A program made the position numbers and the translations under genes. Of a DNA stretch of 49,165 nucleotides, positions 9,710-20,606 are shown piece by piece. Source of the DNA: Boothiomyces macroporosus (Eukaryota > Chytridiomycota > Chytridiomycetes > Rhizophydiales > Terramycetaceae); contig JADGKB010000103.1 of the NCBI GenBank assembly GCA_027604185.1, positions 1 through 49,165 on the forward strand. The letters are read 5' to 3'. Each line of letters starts with the position of its first letter. Position 1 is the stretch's first letter. The notes beneath the pieces are model-generated. The model did no database searches and was not told the origin of the DNA. It worked only from the letters and a program-made list of their open reading frames with translations.

Positions 9710-10447
9710 TTATTTGGGAATCGCTCCCAAGACTACTGGCTTCTTTTTTTTCTTTTTGGCAACAAGCTTCTCCTTTTCCTTCTTTTTTTCGTAATTCTTC
9801 CAACTTCCTATCCTGTTATCTCTAGTTTCTTCCCATTTCTTTTCCCATTCCTCGTTCGCTTTCTGGCGCTTGGCCATTTCATCCTCTTGCATCATCACCC
9901 GCTCCTGTTCATTCTTTAGTCGAGTCTGGTTTAGTTTTTGATTACCCTATCCCTATAAGCCAGCTCCATCGCCATGCGCAAAAATTCCAGTTGGATTAAT
10001 CGTCCAATACCAGGCACTTCTTCAAGCAGCGCTTTGTAATTGAAAGGCTTTCCCTTTGGTGGAACTTTAACCCCTACATTAACCCTAACCCAAACCTTTG
10101 ATATGTAAAATATTCGCTCTTGCTTCATCCATATAATTCAAAACAATCTGTTTCTTTTCTGGTTCATTCAACAGCAGATTCTGCGCTTTCTGTAACTCTT
10201 CAAAGGCAACTCTAGCATTTGGATGCTTACATTTATCCGGATGAACTAGGAGCGACTTTTTTCTGAATACCTTGGTAACTAGTTTTTCTGGAATGTCAAG
10301 TGTGAGATATACTTCTGTTGGGAGATCAAGAATCAAGCAAGGATCCTGATTTCCAATCAATTTCATTATTCGCTCGACTTCCTCCTCTTGCTTGTACTCG
10401 TTTGACTCTAATCGGAGGTACTTGTCCACATCGAAATCGTCTCCCAT
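9710..10447 (-). CDS. DNAJC8/Spf31-like spliceosome-associated J-protein
   Basis: 231 aa after removing introns 10074..10095 (22 nt) and 9926..9945 (20 nt). The J domain carries HPDK (LLVHPDKCKHPNARVAFEEL), followed by the family's lysine-rich C-terminal half with the highly conserved EWEKKWEETRDNRIGSWKNY and a KKKKKK-containing tail. DNAJC8 is an HSP70 co-chaperone found with spliceosomal complexes. The start is the first ATG, giving MGDDFDVDKYLRLE. One intron contains TTAGGGTTA, which looks telomeric but is simply a G-rich intron with a TTAATGTAG end. Identification is firm; the exact role here is by homology. Confidence 0.92.
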
Positions 10448-10519
10448 CGATATTTTTTTCCAAAAAATTCTGGAGGAAAAGATGATTTCTACAATGATCT
10501 TTATTTTATGATTTTATGT

Positions 10520-12697
10520 TTAAACAGTAAAAGTGGTTGACCATCTAATGTCTCTGGAAGAAGCACCAACAAAGAGAGTGTATTCTCCCTTTGGAGTCGT
10601 CCATTTTTGGCCAACGACATCCCAGATGCGCATTTCATGAGTAGACATTGAGAGCGTAACTGATTTGCTTTCCGATTTAGGAACCAAGACTTTTTCAAAT
10701 GCCTTCAATTGCTTTGGAGGTTCGTTGGCTGACTGAGGGAAGCCAAGGTAGAGTTGAACAACTTCATTTCCAATGCGTGCGCCAGTGTTTGCTACTGCAA
10801 GCGACACTTTGACATTGTTTTCGTCTCTCTTGACGGCAAAGTTGGAGTAAGTAAAGTTGGTATAGGATAGACCATAACCGAACGGGAAGAGTGGTTCAAT
10901 TCCTTTAGCATCGTTCCATTTGTAATCAATGAAAAGACCTTCTTCATAGTTTACTTGTGGGTATTGGAATCCAGCAGGAGCAGTAGTGTTGAAGAGAATA
11001 GAGGCAGAATAAGTGCTATCGTCCTTGTTGATTGAGAATGGCAATCTTCCAGATGGGTTGATATCTCCAAACAATACATCTGCAATGGCGTTACCACTCT
11101 CTTGTCCAGGGAATAATGCCAAAACAACTGCTGCGACATTAGGGTTGTTGATCCATGGCATATCAACTGCACCAGGGGAGTGAATTACAACAACAACCTT
11201 GAATTAATAATAAACTACCTTTTTGTTGTTTGCAGCAGCAGCATTGATCAAATTATCTCCATTGTGCCAGAGGGTCAAGTTGTTTCTGTCACCGGCATTG
11301 CCATCAACAGTGATATAGTTTTCACCGGAATCTGAAGAAACAAAAGCTAAAACAACGTCGCTCTTTGCTGCCAAAGCACCTGCTGCTTGCAAGTCCCAGT
11401 CGTTCAACATTGAAGAGACTTTGGATTTATCTTTTGCAGCTCTAGCACTAACACCATCAAGTGGAGTAACGATATAAGGGAAATTAGTGGTACCACTTCC
11501 CCATCCTTGTGCAATTGTTCCGTCTGAGCAGCCGTGGTCAGGACAGTCTGCAGCATTTGAGGTAGTTCTTCCTGGTCCAGCATCTGAGCCCAAGATACCA
11601 ATGTTCAAGTTCTTTCCTAGAGGCAATACTCCATTGTTTTTAAGCAAAATGGAAGAAGCAGCTCCAACGTGACGGATGTGTTTCTTGTGATCAGCTTGCA
11701 CGTTCACATCTTGAGATTGTTGGGGTCTAAATGAATCAAAGTTGACTGCTGGGAATCCTTTGTCTTGTCCAACTTTGTACCAGGACGACAACACTCTAGT
11801 AGCCATATCATCTAATCTAGCTTCTGGGATTTGGTTGGCTTTGACTGCATTAACCAAATTCTTGTCCCAAGTCAATTCAGTAGATCCCCAAGCGACTGAG
11901 CCGGGCATCATCATATCAGTTCCAGCAGAGATAGGTTCCTTTAGTTTAGCTGTTGCCCACCAATCAGTCATGACAAATCCTTTGAAACCCAATTCACCCT
12001 TCAAGACAGTGTTGATGGTGTAGTCATTTTCACACGCATAGGTGTTGTTTACAAGGTTGTAAGAGCACATGATTGCACCAACCCCTTCTTCTACACAAGC
12101 TCTAAATGGCTTGAGATATACTTCATGGAAAGTTCGGCTGTCCATGTTTGAAGATGAGCTTTGTCTGGATACTTCTTGTTCGTTTCCAACGTAATGCTTT
12201 GCAGTGGCAATGACACCTTGTTCTTGGATACCTTTTACTTGAAGTTTTGCAGATGTTGCAGCCAAAAAGGCGTCAGCACCTTGGCCTTCCCAGTTTCTTC
12301 CACCAGCAGGTGCTCTTCCAATATTCATCATTGGGGCGAGAGCGACATTGGCACCTTTGCCACGAAATTCTTGTCCCATTAATCTACCGTTATCCAACAT
12401 GAGATTCTTGTCAAAGGTAGCAGCAACATTAATAGATGCGGCAAAAGCAGAGACGTTATATGCATATCTAACACCAGTTGGGGAATCTTGGAGACATAAG
12501 CCGTTGAATCCTCCAATACCACCAGGGTTGACAATGTTTCCTACACAAGGACCAGTTGCCCACCCCATTCCAGAAACCAACGCTACTTTTTGTTCAACAG
12601 ATAGTTTAGATACTGCAGCTTTCGCAAGACTTTGAGCCTCAGACCACGATCTAGTTTGTTCAGCAGAGACTAATGCGCTTAATAGAGCAAAATGCAT
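10520..12697 (-). CDS. Secreted GH3 beta-glucosidase
   Basis: 718 aa, one 21-nt intron (11198..11218) inside VVVVIHSPGAV. Signal peptide MHFALLSALVSAEQ. The N-terminal GH3 barrel shows GGRNWEGQGAD, the substrate-binding KH motif in ATAKHYVGNEQE, and the nucleophile aspartate in KGFVMTDWWA. The C-terminal GH3 domain (LFPGQESGNAIADVLFG ... NPSGRLPFS) and the fibronectin-III-like tail are complete. It hydrolyses beta-linked glucosides outside the cell, consistent with feeding on plant, algal or fungal glucans. Length and domain order are ordinary for secreted fungal GH3 enzymes. Confidence 0.95.
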
Positions 12698-12730
12698 TAG
12701 TAAATGGAATGAGCGATTACTATTTATATT

Positions 12731-13314
12731 TTATTTCAATGTTCCTGTGACCTTGATTTGAAAAACCATTTTCCATATTTGCCAGTTTAGCCTATTAATC
12801 GCAGTCATCAGACTATAAAAAAATTCGGTGCTCTTTGGGGTGCTTGCAGTAAGTTGAAAAAAGTTTGGATAGTAAATGACCTCGGCAGTCCTTATGTGGG
12901 TGAAAGATTCAACAAGAGCAACGATAGTATAATCGGATCTTTTCGCGAATACATAGCGTTCTTTCATGAGATGCTTGCAAAGACAAATTTTGAATTTGAT
13001 ACGCATTTTGCCTGCTATGACTGATTTTTGTTCTTTAGCTACCGCAGTTGGTCAATGCGTGCCTGAAATATATCCCGATTTGTATTCGGTTCTGTTTCAG
13101 CGAAATACTTTTAGCCTCCAAGTCCTACTGCATATGATTCAACATACTTCACACCCAACAGGCTAATCACACCACCACCGGTTGACGGCTACGTTGGACC
13201 GCGAAGCAACTTTTGTGACTCAGCTTCAGGATATGAGTGGTGACTAAAAATAATCGATTTGGATGTAGACGATGTAGCTGGAGGAACAAAGACATGTTGG
13301 CCGACATCTTTCAT
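12731..13314 (-). CDS. Unresolved small spliced gene, hypothetical
   Basis: The minus strand between GH3 and CDC50 looks coding in pieces. An ATG at 13314 opens MKDVGQHVFVPPATSS...; a middle block reads YFAETEPNTNRDIFQARIDQ; a last block from 13006 reads ...YVFAKRSDYTIVALVESFTH... to a stop at 12731. Candidate short introns join the first two blocks (about 30 nt from ACGTAGCC, then 21 nt from GCAGTAGGAC), but I could not find a junction before 13006 that keeps both frames. I recognise no family. The model may be wrong, or two small genes may be present. Confidence 0.35.
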
Positions 13315-13384
13315 GTGAATTAGGAACCATCACCGAAATTGATAGAATCAAAAGGTAAATCAAACAGATAAAATACTTGTTGGT

Positions 13385-14644
13385 TTATTCGTTTCTATTC
13401 CAAGACAGCATCGACAAGTCCCCAGTCGTTCGTGGCTTTAATAACACCAAAAAGATACCAGCCAGAAGAGACCCTGCGCCAACAGCAAAGAACAGATGCG
13501 ACATAAAGTCGTTGCGAGGACCCAACACCCCAGTTTCGGCAAAAACGAGGGCTTTGCGGCCAGAGAACCTCACACAGTCCCACACTAAATTAATTCAAAT
13601 TACCATCAGTAACACTGACCTGCCAGGTTCCTGCATCCATAATTTCTGTCGTGTTTCTTCCCCATAGCTTTCTGGCAGTTGGAAGCCCTGCTTTCCTCAT
13701 CCACACTTGAAATCGCTCCCATTTGGCTAAATCTGGCAAATTATCGGCAGTGTATCCATTCCCGTATATATCTGGCCATCCTAAAATTAATGATATTCAA
13801 CCTGTTCGCCATTGTGGAGGAGGGATCAAGAATTTGTTGACTGTTTGATTCAATGGCTGACCATTCGACACCGCTGTAGCCCATTGTGTTTTCGCATACA
13901 ATCCATTATCTTCTGGCCATGCAATACCTGTCTGTGTGAATTGATAACTTGAAATTCTGCAATTGCCGATGCAGGTCAAATCAGAAATCGTGTCTAGTTT
14001 AAATGGATAATACCAGAAAACATTGCATTTGCAATTAACCCGCATGGATAATATTGAGCTTGAGAGTCAGCATTGGCAATTAAAGTTGGTATAGGATTCT
14101 TTTCGCAATCTGGGTTGTTTTCAGCGTGTGAGCGGCCATTAAGCCAGGTATATCCTTTAGCAGTGTTGCAATTAGCGTATTGCAAAAACCCGCAATCCGT
14201 AGTTCCTACTCCGGCCATAGGAATATCTGATGCTTGAAGGTACACCTTACCCAACAGCTGATCTGGATCCAAAGACTTTACAAACAAACGGTGATTCGTA
14301 TACATATTGGAAGTTCTTACATACATATGGACAGTATCTTGAAGTTTTTTAGGTAAATCAAACTGGAGCGTACAAATATTGGTTGAATTATCATATTTCC
14401 ACTGTGAAATATTCGTTATATTTGATGGCGGCGATGAAAACTGATTTCCGGCCAAGAACTTGCAATCCGTGTAGTCTACGATGATTTGGTTGAGCAAATA
14501 GTTGTTGAGATACAATCCAACCCCGATGGGCACCAGCAGCACAAAGAAAAACCCACATACTATTACTAGGGATTTCTTGTCAAAGATTAAAGTCGCCTTG
14601 GGCATATTTTCCGGCAGTCTCTTGTTTTTTGTAGGTTCGCTCAT
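13385..14644 (-). CDS. CDC50/LEM3-family flippase beta subunit
   Basis: 399 aa after removing introns 13994..14013, 13781..13801 and 13585..13603. The two transmembrane segments expected for the family are present near each end (SLVIVCGFFFVLLVPIGVGL and HLFFAVGAGSLLAGIFLVLL), flanking a large lumenal domain with conserved cysteines, NxS/T sequons and the family's ending, here TGVLGPRNDFM. CDC50 proteins are obligate partners of P4-ATPases that flip phosphatidylserine and phosphatidylethanolamine, supporting vesicle budding and polarity. Start is the first ATG (MSEPTKNKRLPENMPKA). Confidence 0.93.
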
Positions 14645-14698
14645 TCTTGTGTTCAGTTGAAGTGAGGCGTAAAAAAGTAAACTAAATGGAGTCGCTAT

Positions 14699-15520
14699 TT
14701 ATTGATTTAAAAAATGAGGTATCTCCAACTCATGGCCCATACGCTGAACCTTGGTCATCAAATACCCATCTCTATCCTGCGCCTTCCATGAAGAGGGCTC
14801 CTTCCAACTACTAGGAATCATTGCCAGTCGCTCTACAACAATTATCCCTTCTTCCTTCAAGCTTTTTATTTTGTGCGGGTTGTTTGTCAACAAGCGCACT
14901 TTTTGGATATTAAAATCTTTGAGAATGGCCGTAGCGATATTGTATGTTCTTGCATCCGCTGGGTGTCCCAAGGCTAGATTTGCAGATAGTGTATCATGTC
15001 CCATATCAATCAAATTGTATGCAAGAAGCTTATCGGCTAGTCCAATTCCTCTTCCCTCTTGCTTCATATAAATAATTATCCCTCCTTGTACAGACATGAT
15101 TTTCATTGCTTCTTGTAATTGTTCCGCACAGTCGCACCTAGTTGAACCAAGCGTTTCACCAGTAAAGCAGCATGAGTGTATGCGCACCAATGGAGGAGTA
15201 GGGTCTGATTCTGGCAGATCTTCCATTGCCCCTCTCATTCGTCTTTTGATTTCATCGTCACCTTCCCATTGTAAATTAAGTGATGTGGAATAATAGTCGC
15301 CAAATACAATAGCCATATGCTCCTCTTGATCAATATTATTTTTGTAGATATGTAGTCGATGAGTTCCGCCGTATGTTGAAGGAATTCGACATTGAGCCAA
15401 GCATTTGACAATTGCCTCTTCATCCGCATGCTGTAATGTAGAATCAACGGAATCAATTCCTGAATCAGAGCTCTCTATTTCGACCAAATCCATTCCTTTT
15501 TTGTTTACAGTTGGGGACAT
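14699..15520 (-). CDS. RIB1: GTP cyclohydrolase II (riboflavin synthesis)
   Basis: 273 aa, intronless. Catalyses the first step of riboflavin synthesis, GTP to the diaminopyrimidine phosphate plus formate. The zinc-binding cysteines are visible in HSCCFTGETLGSTRCDCAEQ, with the catalytic segment MKQEGRGIGLADKLLAYNL and LLTNNPHKIKSL. It is a stand-alone RibA-type protein without a RibB domain, as in fungi. I start at MSPTVNKKGMDL; an in-frame ATG 33 nt upstream would add a hydrophobic leader that the family does not need. Confidence 0.94.
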   Translation of the reverse strand: MSPTVNKKGMDLVEIESSDSGIDSVDSTLQHADEEAIVKCLAQCRIPSTYGGTHRLHIYKNNIDQEEHMAIVFGDYYSTSLNLQWEGDDEIKRRMRGAMEDLPESDPTPPLVRIHSCCFTGETLGSTRCDCAEQLQEAMKIMSVQGGIIIYMKQEGRGIGLADKLLAYNLIDMGHDTLSANLALGHPADARTYNIATAILKDFNIQKVRLLTNNPHKIKSLKEEGIIVVERLAMIPSSWKEPSSWKAQDRDGYLMTKVQRMGHELEIPHFLNQ

Positions 15521-15703
15521 TAAACGTACGGAAAAAATTTTGAAAAAGCACAAAAATCAGCTGTTATTTATATCACGGCTTTCCCGGTTACACACTACAT
15601 TAAGATATCGGATATTCGAATGGGGAATTGATAGCGTGAACGGATATTGGAACTTAGTGGGGCATCGGCTGCAAACTTTTGAAAGCATGTACTATTTATT
15701 CTT

Positions 15704-18217
15704 TTAAAACCCAAACCAATTCTTCTTCTTTTCTTCTTTCTTAGGCTCTGGTTCTTTATCTGTTCCTGAATCTTGTCTTCTTAGCCATCCTCTATCATCT
15801 CTTCTTTCAGACCTATCAGAGCCTGAATTGCCCCTGGCAGGTCTGTCATTCATGTTTACTCTACCCATCGATTGATATAAAGGCTCTTGCCGATCTCTTC
15901 TTCCTGGCGGTGATTTTGCCCTTTCGCCCCGATCAACCCTTCCAAGAGTAGTAGCTCTGTCCATTGGAGGAGATCCATGGGTAGACACTGGAGGCCGTCT
16001 AGGTGGGGGTCCTCTTCTATCTCCTCTTGAATCTTGGCGTCTGTGTCTATCATCCTCATCATCGTAATATTCATCTCGTCCCCTAGAAGATGACTTTTGC
16101 CTTGGTTCGATAACTCTTGGAGCAGGTCTTTTATATAGCAAGAATTTTTGTCCGTTCACCCCTCGTCTGTCCAAATCTTTCAATCCTTCAACAAAACCAT
16201 CGGGACTCCAGACAAAAGTGGAACCTAGTATTAGAACAATGTACCCAACAAGACTTCTCGTTTCAGCTCTTTTTGGATATCCACAAATGATTTGATTTCT
16301 GAATAAGTTGCACCGCCAATCATAAACACAATGATTCGTGGACCGTTTTGTCTCAAATCCTCTGCTGGAAGTTGAGGACTGTCTTGTGCAACAGGTGTAT
16401 TCACTTTTCTTGTTGCCCATGATTTGTTAATTCGAGGAGGAGCGGTTGCAGTTGCACTTCCAGGCTGGACGCTCCTTGTAGATGAAAACTCTGGGGCTGC
16501 TTCTTTTACCCAAGGGAACCAGTTCGTATCAAGACTACCTTTGATCTGATCTTGAACAATGTAGGAGATTGTTGGAGTGTATTTGGCATTGTCATAATCA
16601 AACTTTTTTCCTTCAGATCTTCTAGCATTACTTGAAAGCCCAAATGGGTTGTTTGGCTCGTTCTTGCGTTTGTCGAAATTTGGAGATAGTTTCACCCCAA
16701 GCATATTCAAGTTTGTCAAAGCTTGGGATTCGCTGGTATGGAAACGAGCCATTTCGAGGAACCTATTCCTATCCGCATCACTTATTCCTTCATGGGCAAC
16801 GACCGTCAGCAATACTAAACGCACCTTATCTAAATGTCTATAATCAGCCACAGTTACTCTACTGCTGGGTTTTGCAAGGTTTTCTCAACCTCTCCCATTA
16901 ATTTAGAAAACTTTGAATCTTTAGGATCTGTGGTTGAAATCTTGTGTTCCAATTCCACAACATCTGCTAGATTTCTGTCTGCATATATCTTTGACAGTGT
17001 AAGACAAATATTCAAGTGTCTAGCGACAAATTCCTTAGTTTGCTGATAATCTCCAAATGAATTCATCACATCCTTTAGTTGCTGAATATTTCCACTTGGG
17101 TTATTTCTACATTAAAGCCAAATTACCCTTTCGTTCCTCCAAGTTCCCATTGAGCGGCTTTGTTTTCCTCTTTAAATTTACTAAACTTTTCTTGTACAAA
17201 TTCCATTACTTCAGATATATGCCAGGTCCTCACTTGTGCCCAGAATTGGTCAGTTTCGTCCAAAACAAAGTTCTTATTCTCCTTTTCGTCACTGAATTAA
17301 TTGATCAATACTAATATTTGCCATTGAACAATCCTCCCAAATCACCCAGCATTGCTTGATACGAAACTTCATGAATCAATGGCGCAATGCAATCTATACG
17401 CCGATCGAGAATCAACAAAATTGCCTTTGGGTATTTTGTTTGTGGTGGAAAAGTTTGGTCATCTCTACAAAGTTCATCCAGTTCATTTTGTACCAGATGT
17501 GCCAATTCTCCAGATAATGATTTTTGCGGTGAAGTCTGAAATGCTTGTGGTTTGGAGTGATAGCGGATGTATGGATACTCTCCCAAGTTTGCCAAAACTG
17601 AAACTATCTGCATTAAATAATATTCACTTTTTTTGCCATCTTTGTAAGTTCAAATGACAATAGCGATGGTGCGTCAGGGTTGTAAATGTTATACCAAGCA
17701 TCTGTTGAATCAAGGGAAAAATAATTTGGTTCCGGAGCTTGAATTACATAATAATCACCTGTAAAGTCGATATTCAACTCCCGCAATGTCCTGATATATT
17801 GCTTTGCAGGCGAAGTTTTGATACGATTGAACAATAAATCTGACAATGGAGAAAGACAAAACACATGGGCTGCTTGATACATCTACATTACAATCGGATT
17901 ACTGGTCGTTTCAAAAAATCATCCAACAGAGCTTGAATGCTATTTAGCGATGGTGAAATGAAATAAATCGCTTCTTTATCGGGATATCCCTGGCGCTTCT
18001 TGAATAAGCCTTCCACAGCTACATTAATATCATGTACCAGTAACGTTCTCATTCAGCACTTCCGACATTTTGCAACTGGAATCTAGAATTAAAAGAGACT
18101 CTGGATCAACAACCAGAATTTTCCATCTCCCTGGAGGATTAATTTGGCGGAGAACTCCTTCAATTATTTCTATATTAGTAATGGCCAACTTTCTTTCAAG
18201 ATATCCTTTAGTGCCAT
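15704..18217 (-). CDS. SEC1: Sec1/Munc18 SNARE regulator with long charged tail
   Basis: 784 aa after removing eight introns of 19-20 nt: 18170..18189, 18019..18037, 17883..17902, 17608..17627, 17292..17311, 17107..17126, 16838..16857, 16225..16244. SM-protein landmarks: WKILVVDPESLLILDSSC, YFISPSLNSIQALL, YQAAHVFCLSPLSDLL, LDRRIDCIAPLIHE and VRLVLLTVVAHEGISDADR. A ~130-residue C-terminal extension is rich in R, D, P and G (RGDRRGPPPRRPP, ...KKNWFGF) and absent from animal Munc18. SM proteins clasp syntaxin/SNARE bundles to drive exocytosis at the plasma membrane. Short proline runs in the tail are not interrupted by introns. Confidence 0.9.
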
Positions 18218-18386
18218 TTCAGATTGAGCCTTTGAAAATTTTTGAAAGTTAAACAAAGGGCTGGTAAATTAGTATGATTGGGCTAGGGTTATCGACCGGC
18301 AGTCAGGGTATCCGGTTGTATCCAATGCCCACTCTCAGCTATTCATGGAACAATAATTTCTTGTATTGAAACAGACTATTGATCAA

Positions 18387-19415
18387 CTACAAGAAAACCA
18401 GATTTATTAGACAAGTCAATATTAAGCAACCAATTCCAATTTTGAAAGCACTGTTCTTTGAAGTTGGACCGGTAGTATTGCCAGAAAGCATAAACGGAGT
18501 AGCGGTTGCATCATTTCGCCCCAAAGACCCCAATCCCCATTCAGACTCTAGTAGTGCAAGCTGAGAATAGTGATTGTAATATGTATTATCCGTTGTACCA
18601 TTCTGAACACCCGCTCCAAAGACCACAGTGTAAATCAAATTGTCTGTCGTGTCAGCTTTGAAAATCACATCGTTTTCATCAAAAGTAATCATAAACAGGG
18701 TGTCAGAAAAGTAAGGATTTGCAGCGAGTGGAGGCACAAAGGTAGACAGCCACTTGTCAGCAACCGCAATCCTGGCATTGGAATATTCCAAAGTCTTGTT
18801 ACTTGAAAGACTCGTGTAATCTGCACTGTGTCCATCATTGATCTGATTTGGAGTGAAAATAACATAATTAGGTACAGCCTTGTTTGCAATGTCAGCCTCC
18901 AACTGCGTGTCACTAACAATATTTGCGCATCTAGTAGCATTCTTGGAGATTGACAAGAAGGACATGAATGGATTGTGTTTGCGTTCATAGATGTGCAATC
19001 CATCTTGCATCACTTCTGAATCAGTGAAGCAGTTTCCTGGATAATTTTGTAAATATGTTTTCCAGGTTTTCCCGCTGTGCTCTAATAAATCCGCAAGGTT
19101 GTAGCCAGTAATATCAATTTTGCTGTCATCTGTACAACCCATAGTGTCTCCGGCTACCATTGCGATATAGTTTGGCTGTGAAGGATGAGTGACCCCATGC
19201 ATATTTGTATAGGATCTACTGATAGGTAGTAAGGATGACATGAAAGGTTGTTGTAAAGCTACTTTGTAATCAGTGTTCTCCAAAATAATTTGAAAGAAAC
19301 GATCGAACCGGGGTTGAGAAGTCTTTTGGCTTGCGACCCTCCAGTTGCTATATTCACTGTGCTGGATAATATTGTAGCTAGCAGGGCTCGCCTGAACCAA
19401 CGGAATCAAAAGCAT
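18387..19415 (-). CDS. GPI-anchored phosphoesterase (PF04185-type acid phosphatase)
   Basis: 342 aa, intronless. I start at MLLIPLVQASPAS, a signal peptide; a longer frame upstream would overlap the divergent ribosomal-protein gene. Phosphoesterase-family segments: HPSQPNYIAMVAGDTMG, NYVIFTPNQINDGHSADYT, FMITFDEND and VVFGAG. The C-terminus (STS-like spacer, then FKIGIGCLILTCLINLVFL) is a GPI or membrane-anchor signal. Probably a surface acid phosphatase for scavenging phosphate. The start codon is 47 nt from that of the divergent mitochondrial uL2 gene, so the two share a very short promoter region. Confidence 0.88.
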   Translation of the reverse strand: MLLIPLVQASPASYNIIQHSEYSNWRVASQKTSQPRFDRFFQIILENTDYKVALQQPFMSSLLPISRSYTNMHGVTHPSQPNYIAMVAGDTMGCTDDSKIDITGYNLADLLEHSGKTWKTYLQNYPGNCFTDSEVMQDGLHIYERKHNPFMSFLSISKNATRCANIVSDTQLEADIANKAVPNYVIFTPNQINDGHSADYTSLSSNKTLEYSNARIAVADKWLSTFVPPLAANPYFSDTLFMITFDENDVIFKADTTDNLIYTVVFGAGVQNGTTDNTYYNHYSQLALLESEWGLGSLGRNDATATPFMLSGNTTGPTSKNSAFKIGIGCLILTCLINLVFL

Positions 19416-19462
19416 TTGAAAAAAGTCAACTTGTGGCTTTGATATTTTTTTCACATCTTGAA

Positions 19463-20560
19463 ATGTTGAGGAATATTCAGCTGATATTAAAAGGAACATT
19501 CAATCAGCAAATCAGAACAAAGACGTTCAGAAAAACGCCTACAAAGGCTTATCAAAGAGTGATGGCAATGAAGAAACTCAGACTCGCTCTTGGCCTTGAA
19601 GTCAAACCACATGAACCAGTGATGGAAAATAAGTTCTGGAAAGTTGAAGGGGATATGAAATATTACAAAAGTGTATCACCAGGTTCTACCAACAGAGCGC
19701 ACCCTACAAAATTCCATTTGCACAAAGGGTCGGCAGTAAAGAGATTGTCATTTGGTAAGAGGTCTACGGGAGGTAGAAGTTGCCATGGTCAAATTACTGT
19801 TAGACACAGAGGTGGTGGCCACAAGAAAAGAGTCCGTATCATTGATTTTCACAGAAAAGCTGGGTCATTCCAAGTGATTAGATACGAATATGACCCTAAT
19901 AGAAGTGCCGAATTACTGTTATTACGTTGCATTTCTACTAACGAATTTTCATATATTATTAGACCAAAGAATGTAGCTATCGGACAGATTATCCACTCAT
20001 TTCCAAATGGGATACCACCAGAAATCCCGGGTGAAAGACAATTCACAAAATCAGAATTGATTCAACCAGGTAACGCGTTTGCCATTAAAGATATTCCTGT
20101 CGGCACCATGATACATTGTATTGGATTAAAGAAAGGAGGTCCTGCTCAATTGTGTCGTTCTGCTGGTACAAGTGCACAACTCATGTCTACTACTCCAAAT
20201 GGCTATGCCCAAATTCGATTGGGATCTCAAGAAGTGCGCATGATTGACGGAAATGCAATTGCTACCATTGGGGAAGTCGCGAATGAGCAACACAAGTTGA
20301 GAAACTGGGGTAAAGCCGGAGCTAGAAGAAGAAAAGGTTGGAGACCAGCTGTTAGAGGTATTCAATGATTAAGACTAGGTATTGCTATGAATCCTAATGA
20401 TCATCCTCACGGTGGTGGTCGTAAATCAAAGGGTGGTAAGAGTGCCAGGTCCGTCTGGGGTTGGCTGACAAAGGGACCAAAGACTGTAAAGAGAAAGAGA
20501 TGGTTCATCGTTACTCCTAGATACAAGGTATTTCCTTTTAATTGATAGGCTAAAAAGTAA
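19463..20560 (+). CDS. Mitochondrial large-subunit ribosomal protein uL2m
   Basis: 351 aa after removing two 21-nt introns (20358..20378 and 20528..20548) near the 3' end. Bacterial-type L2 motifs: [37 protein letters not shown], and after the first intron [14 protein letters not shown]. The basic N-terminus ([20 protein letters not shown]) looks like a mitochondrial targeting sequence. The second intron replaces an early stop with the ending PRYKAKK, normal for L2. Convergent with the kinase gene, 46 nt between stops. Confidence 0.95.
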
Positions 20561-20606
20561 AACTATTATATGCTTCAATAAAACAAAATTCACAATATAT
20601 TTATTT

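Noticed and set aside
10074..10095. Interstitial telomere repeat (TTAGGGTTA)
   Set aside because: A single short match inside a 22-nt intron of DNAJC8; no tandem copies.
15704..16420. Separate gene starting at the ATG near 16420
   Set aside because: Its first part is a shadow frame; a 20-nt intron at 16225..16244 joins the C-terminal tail to SEC1 in frame.
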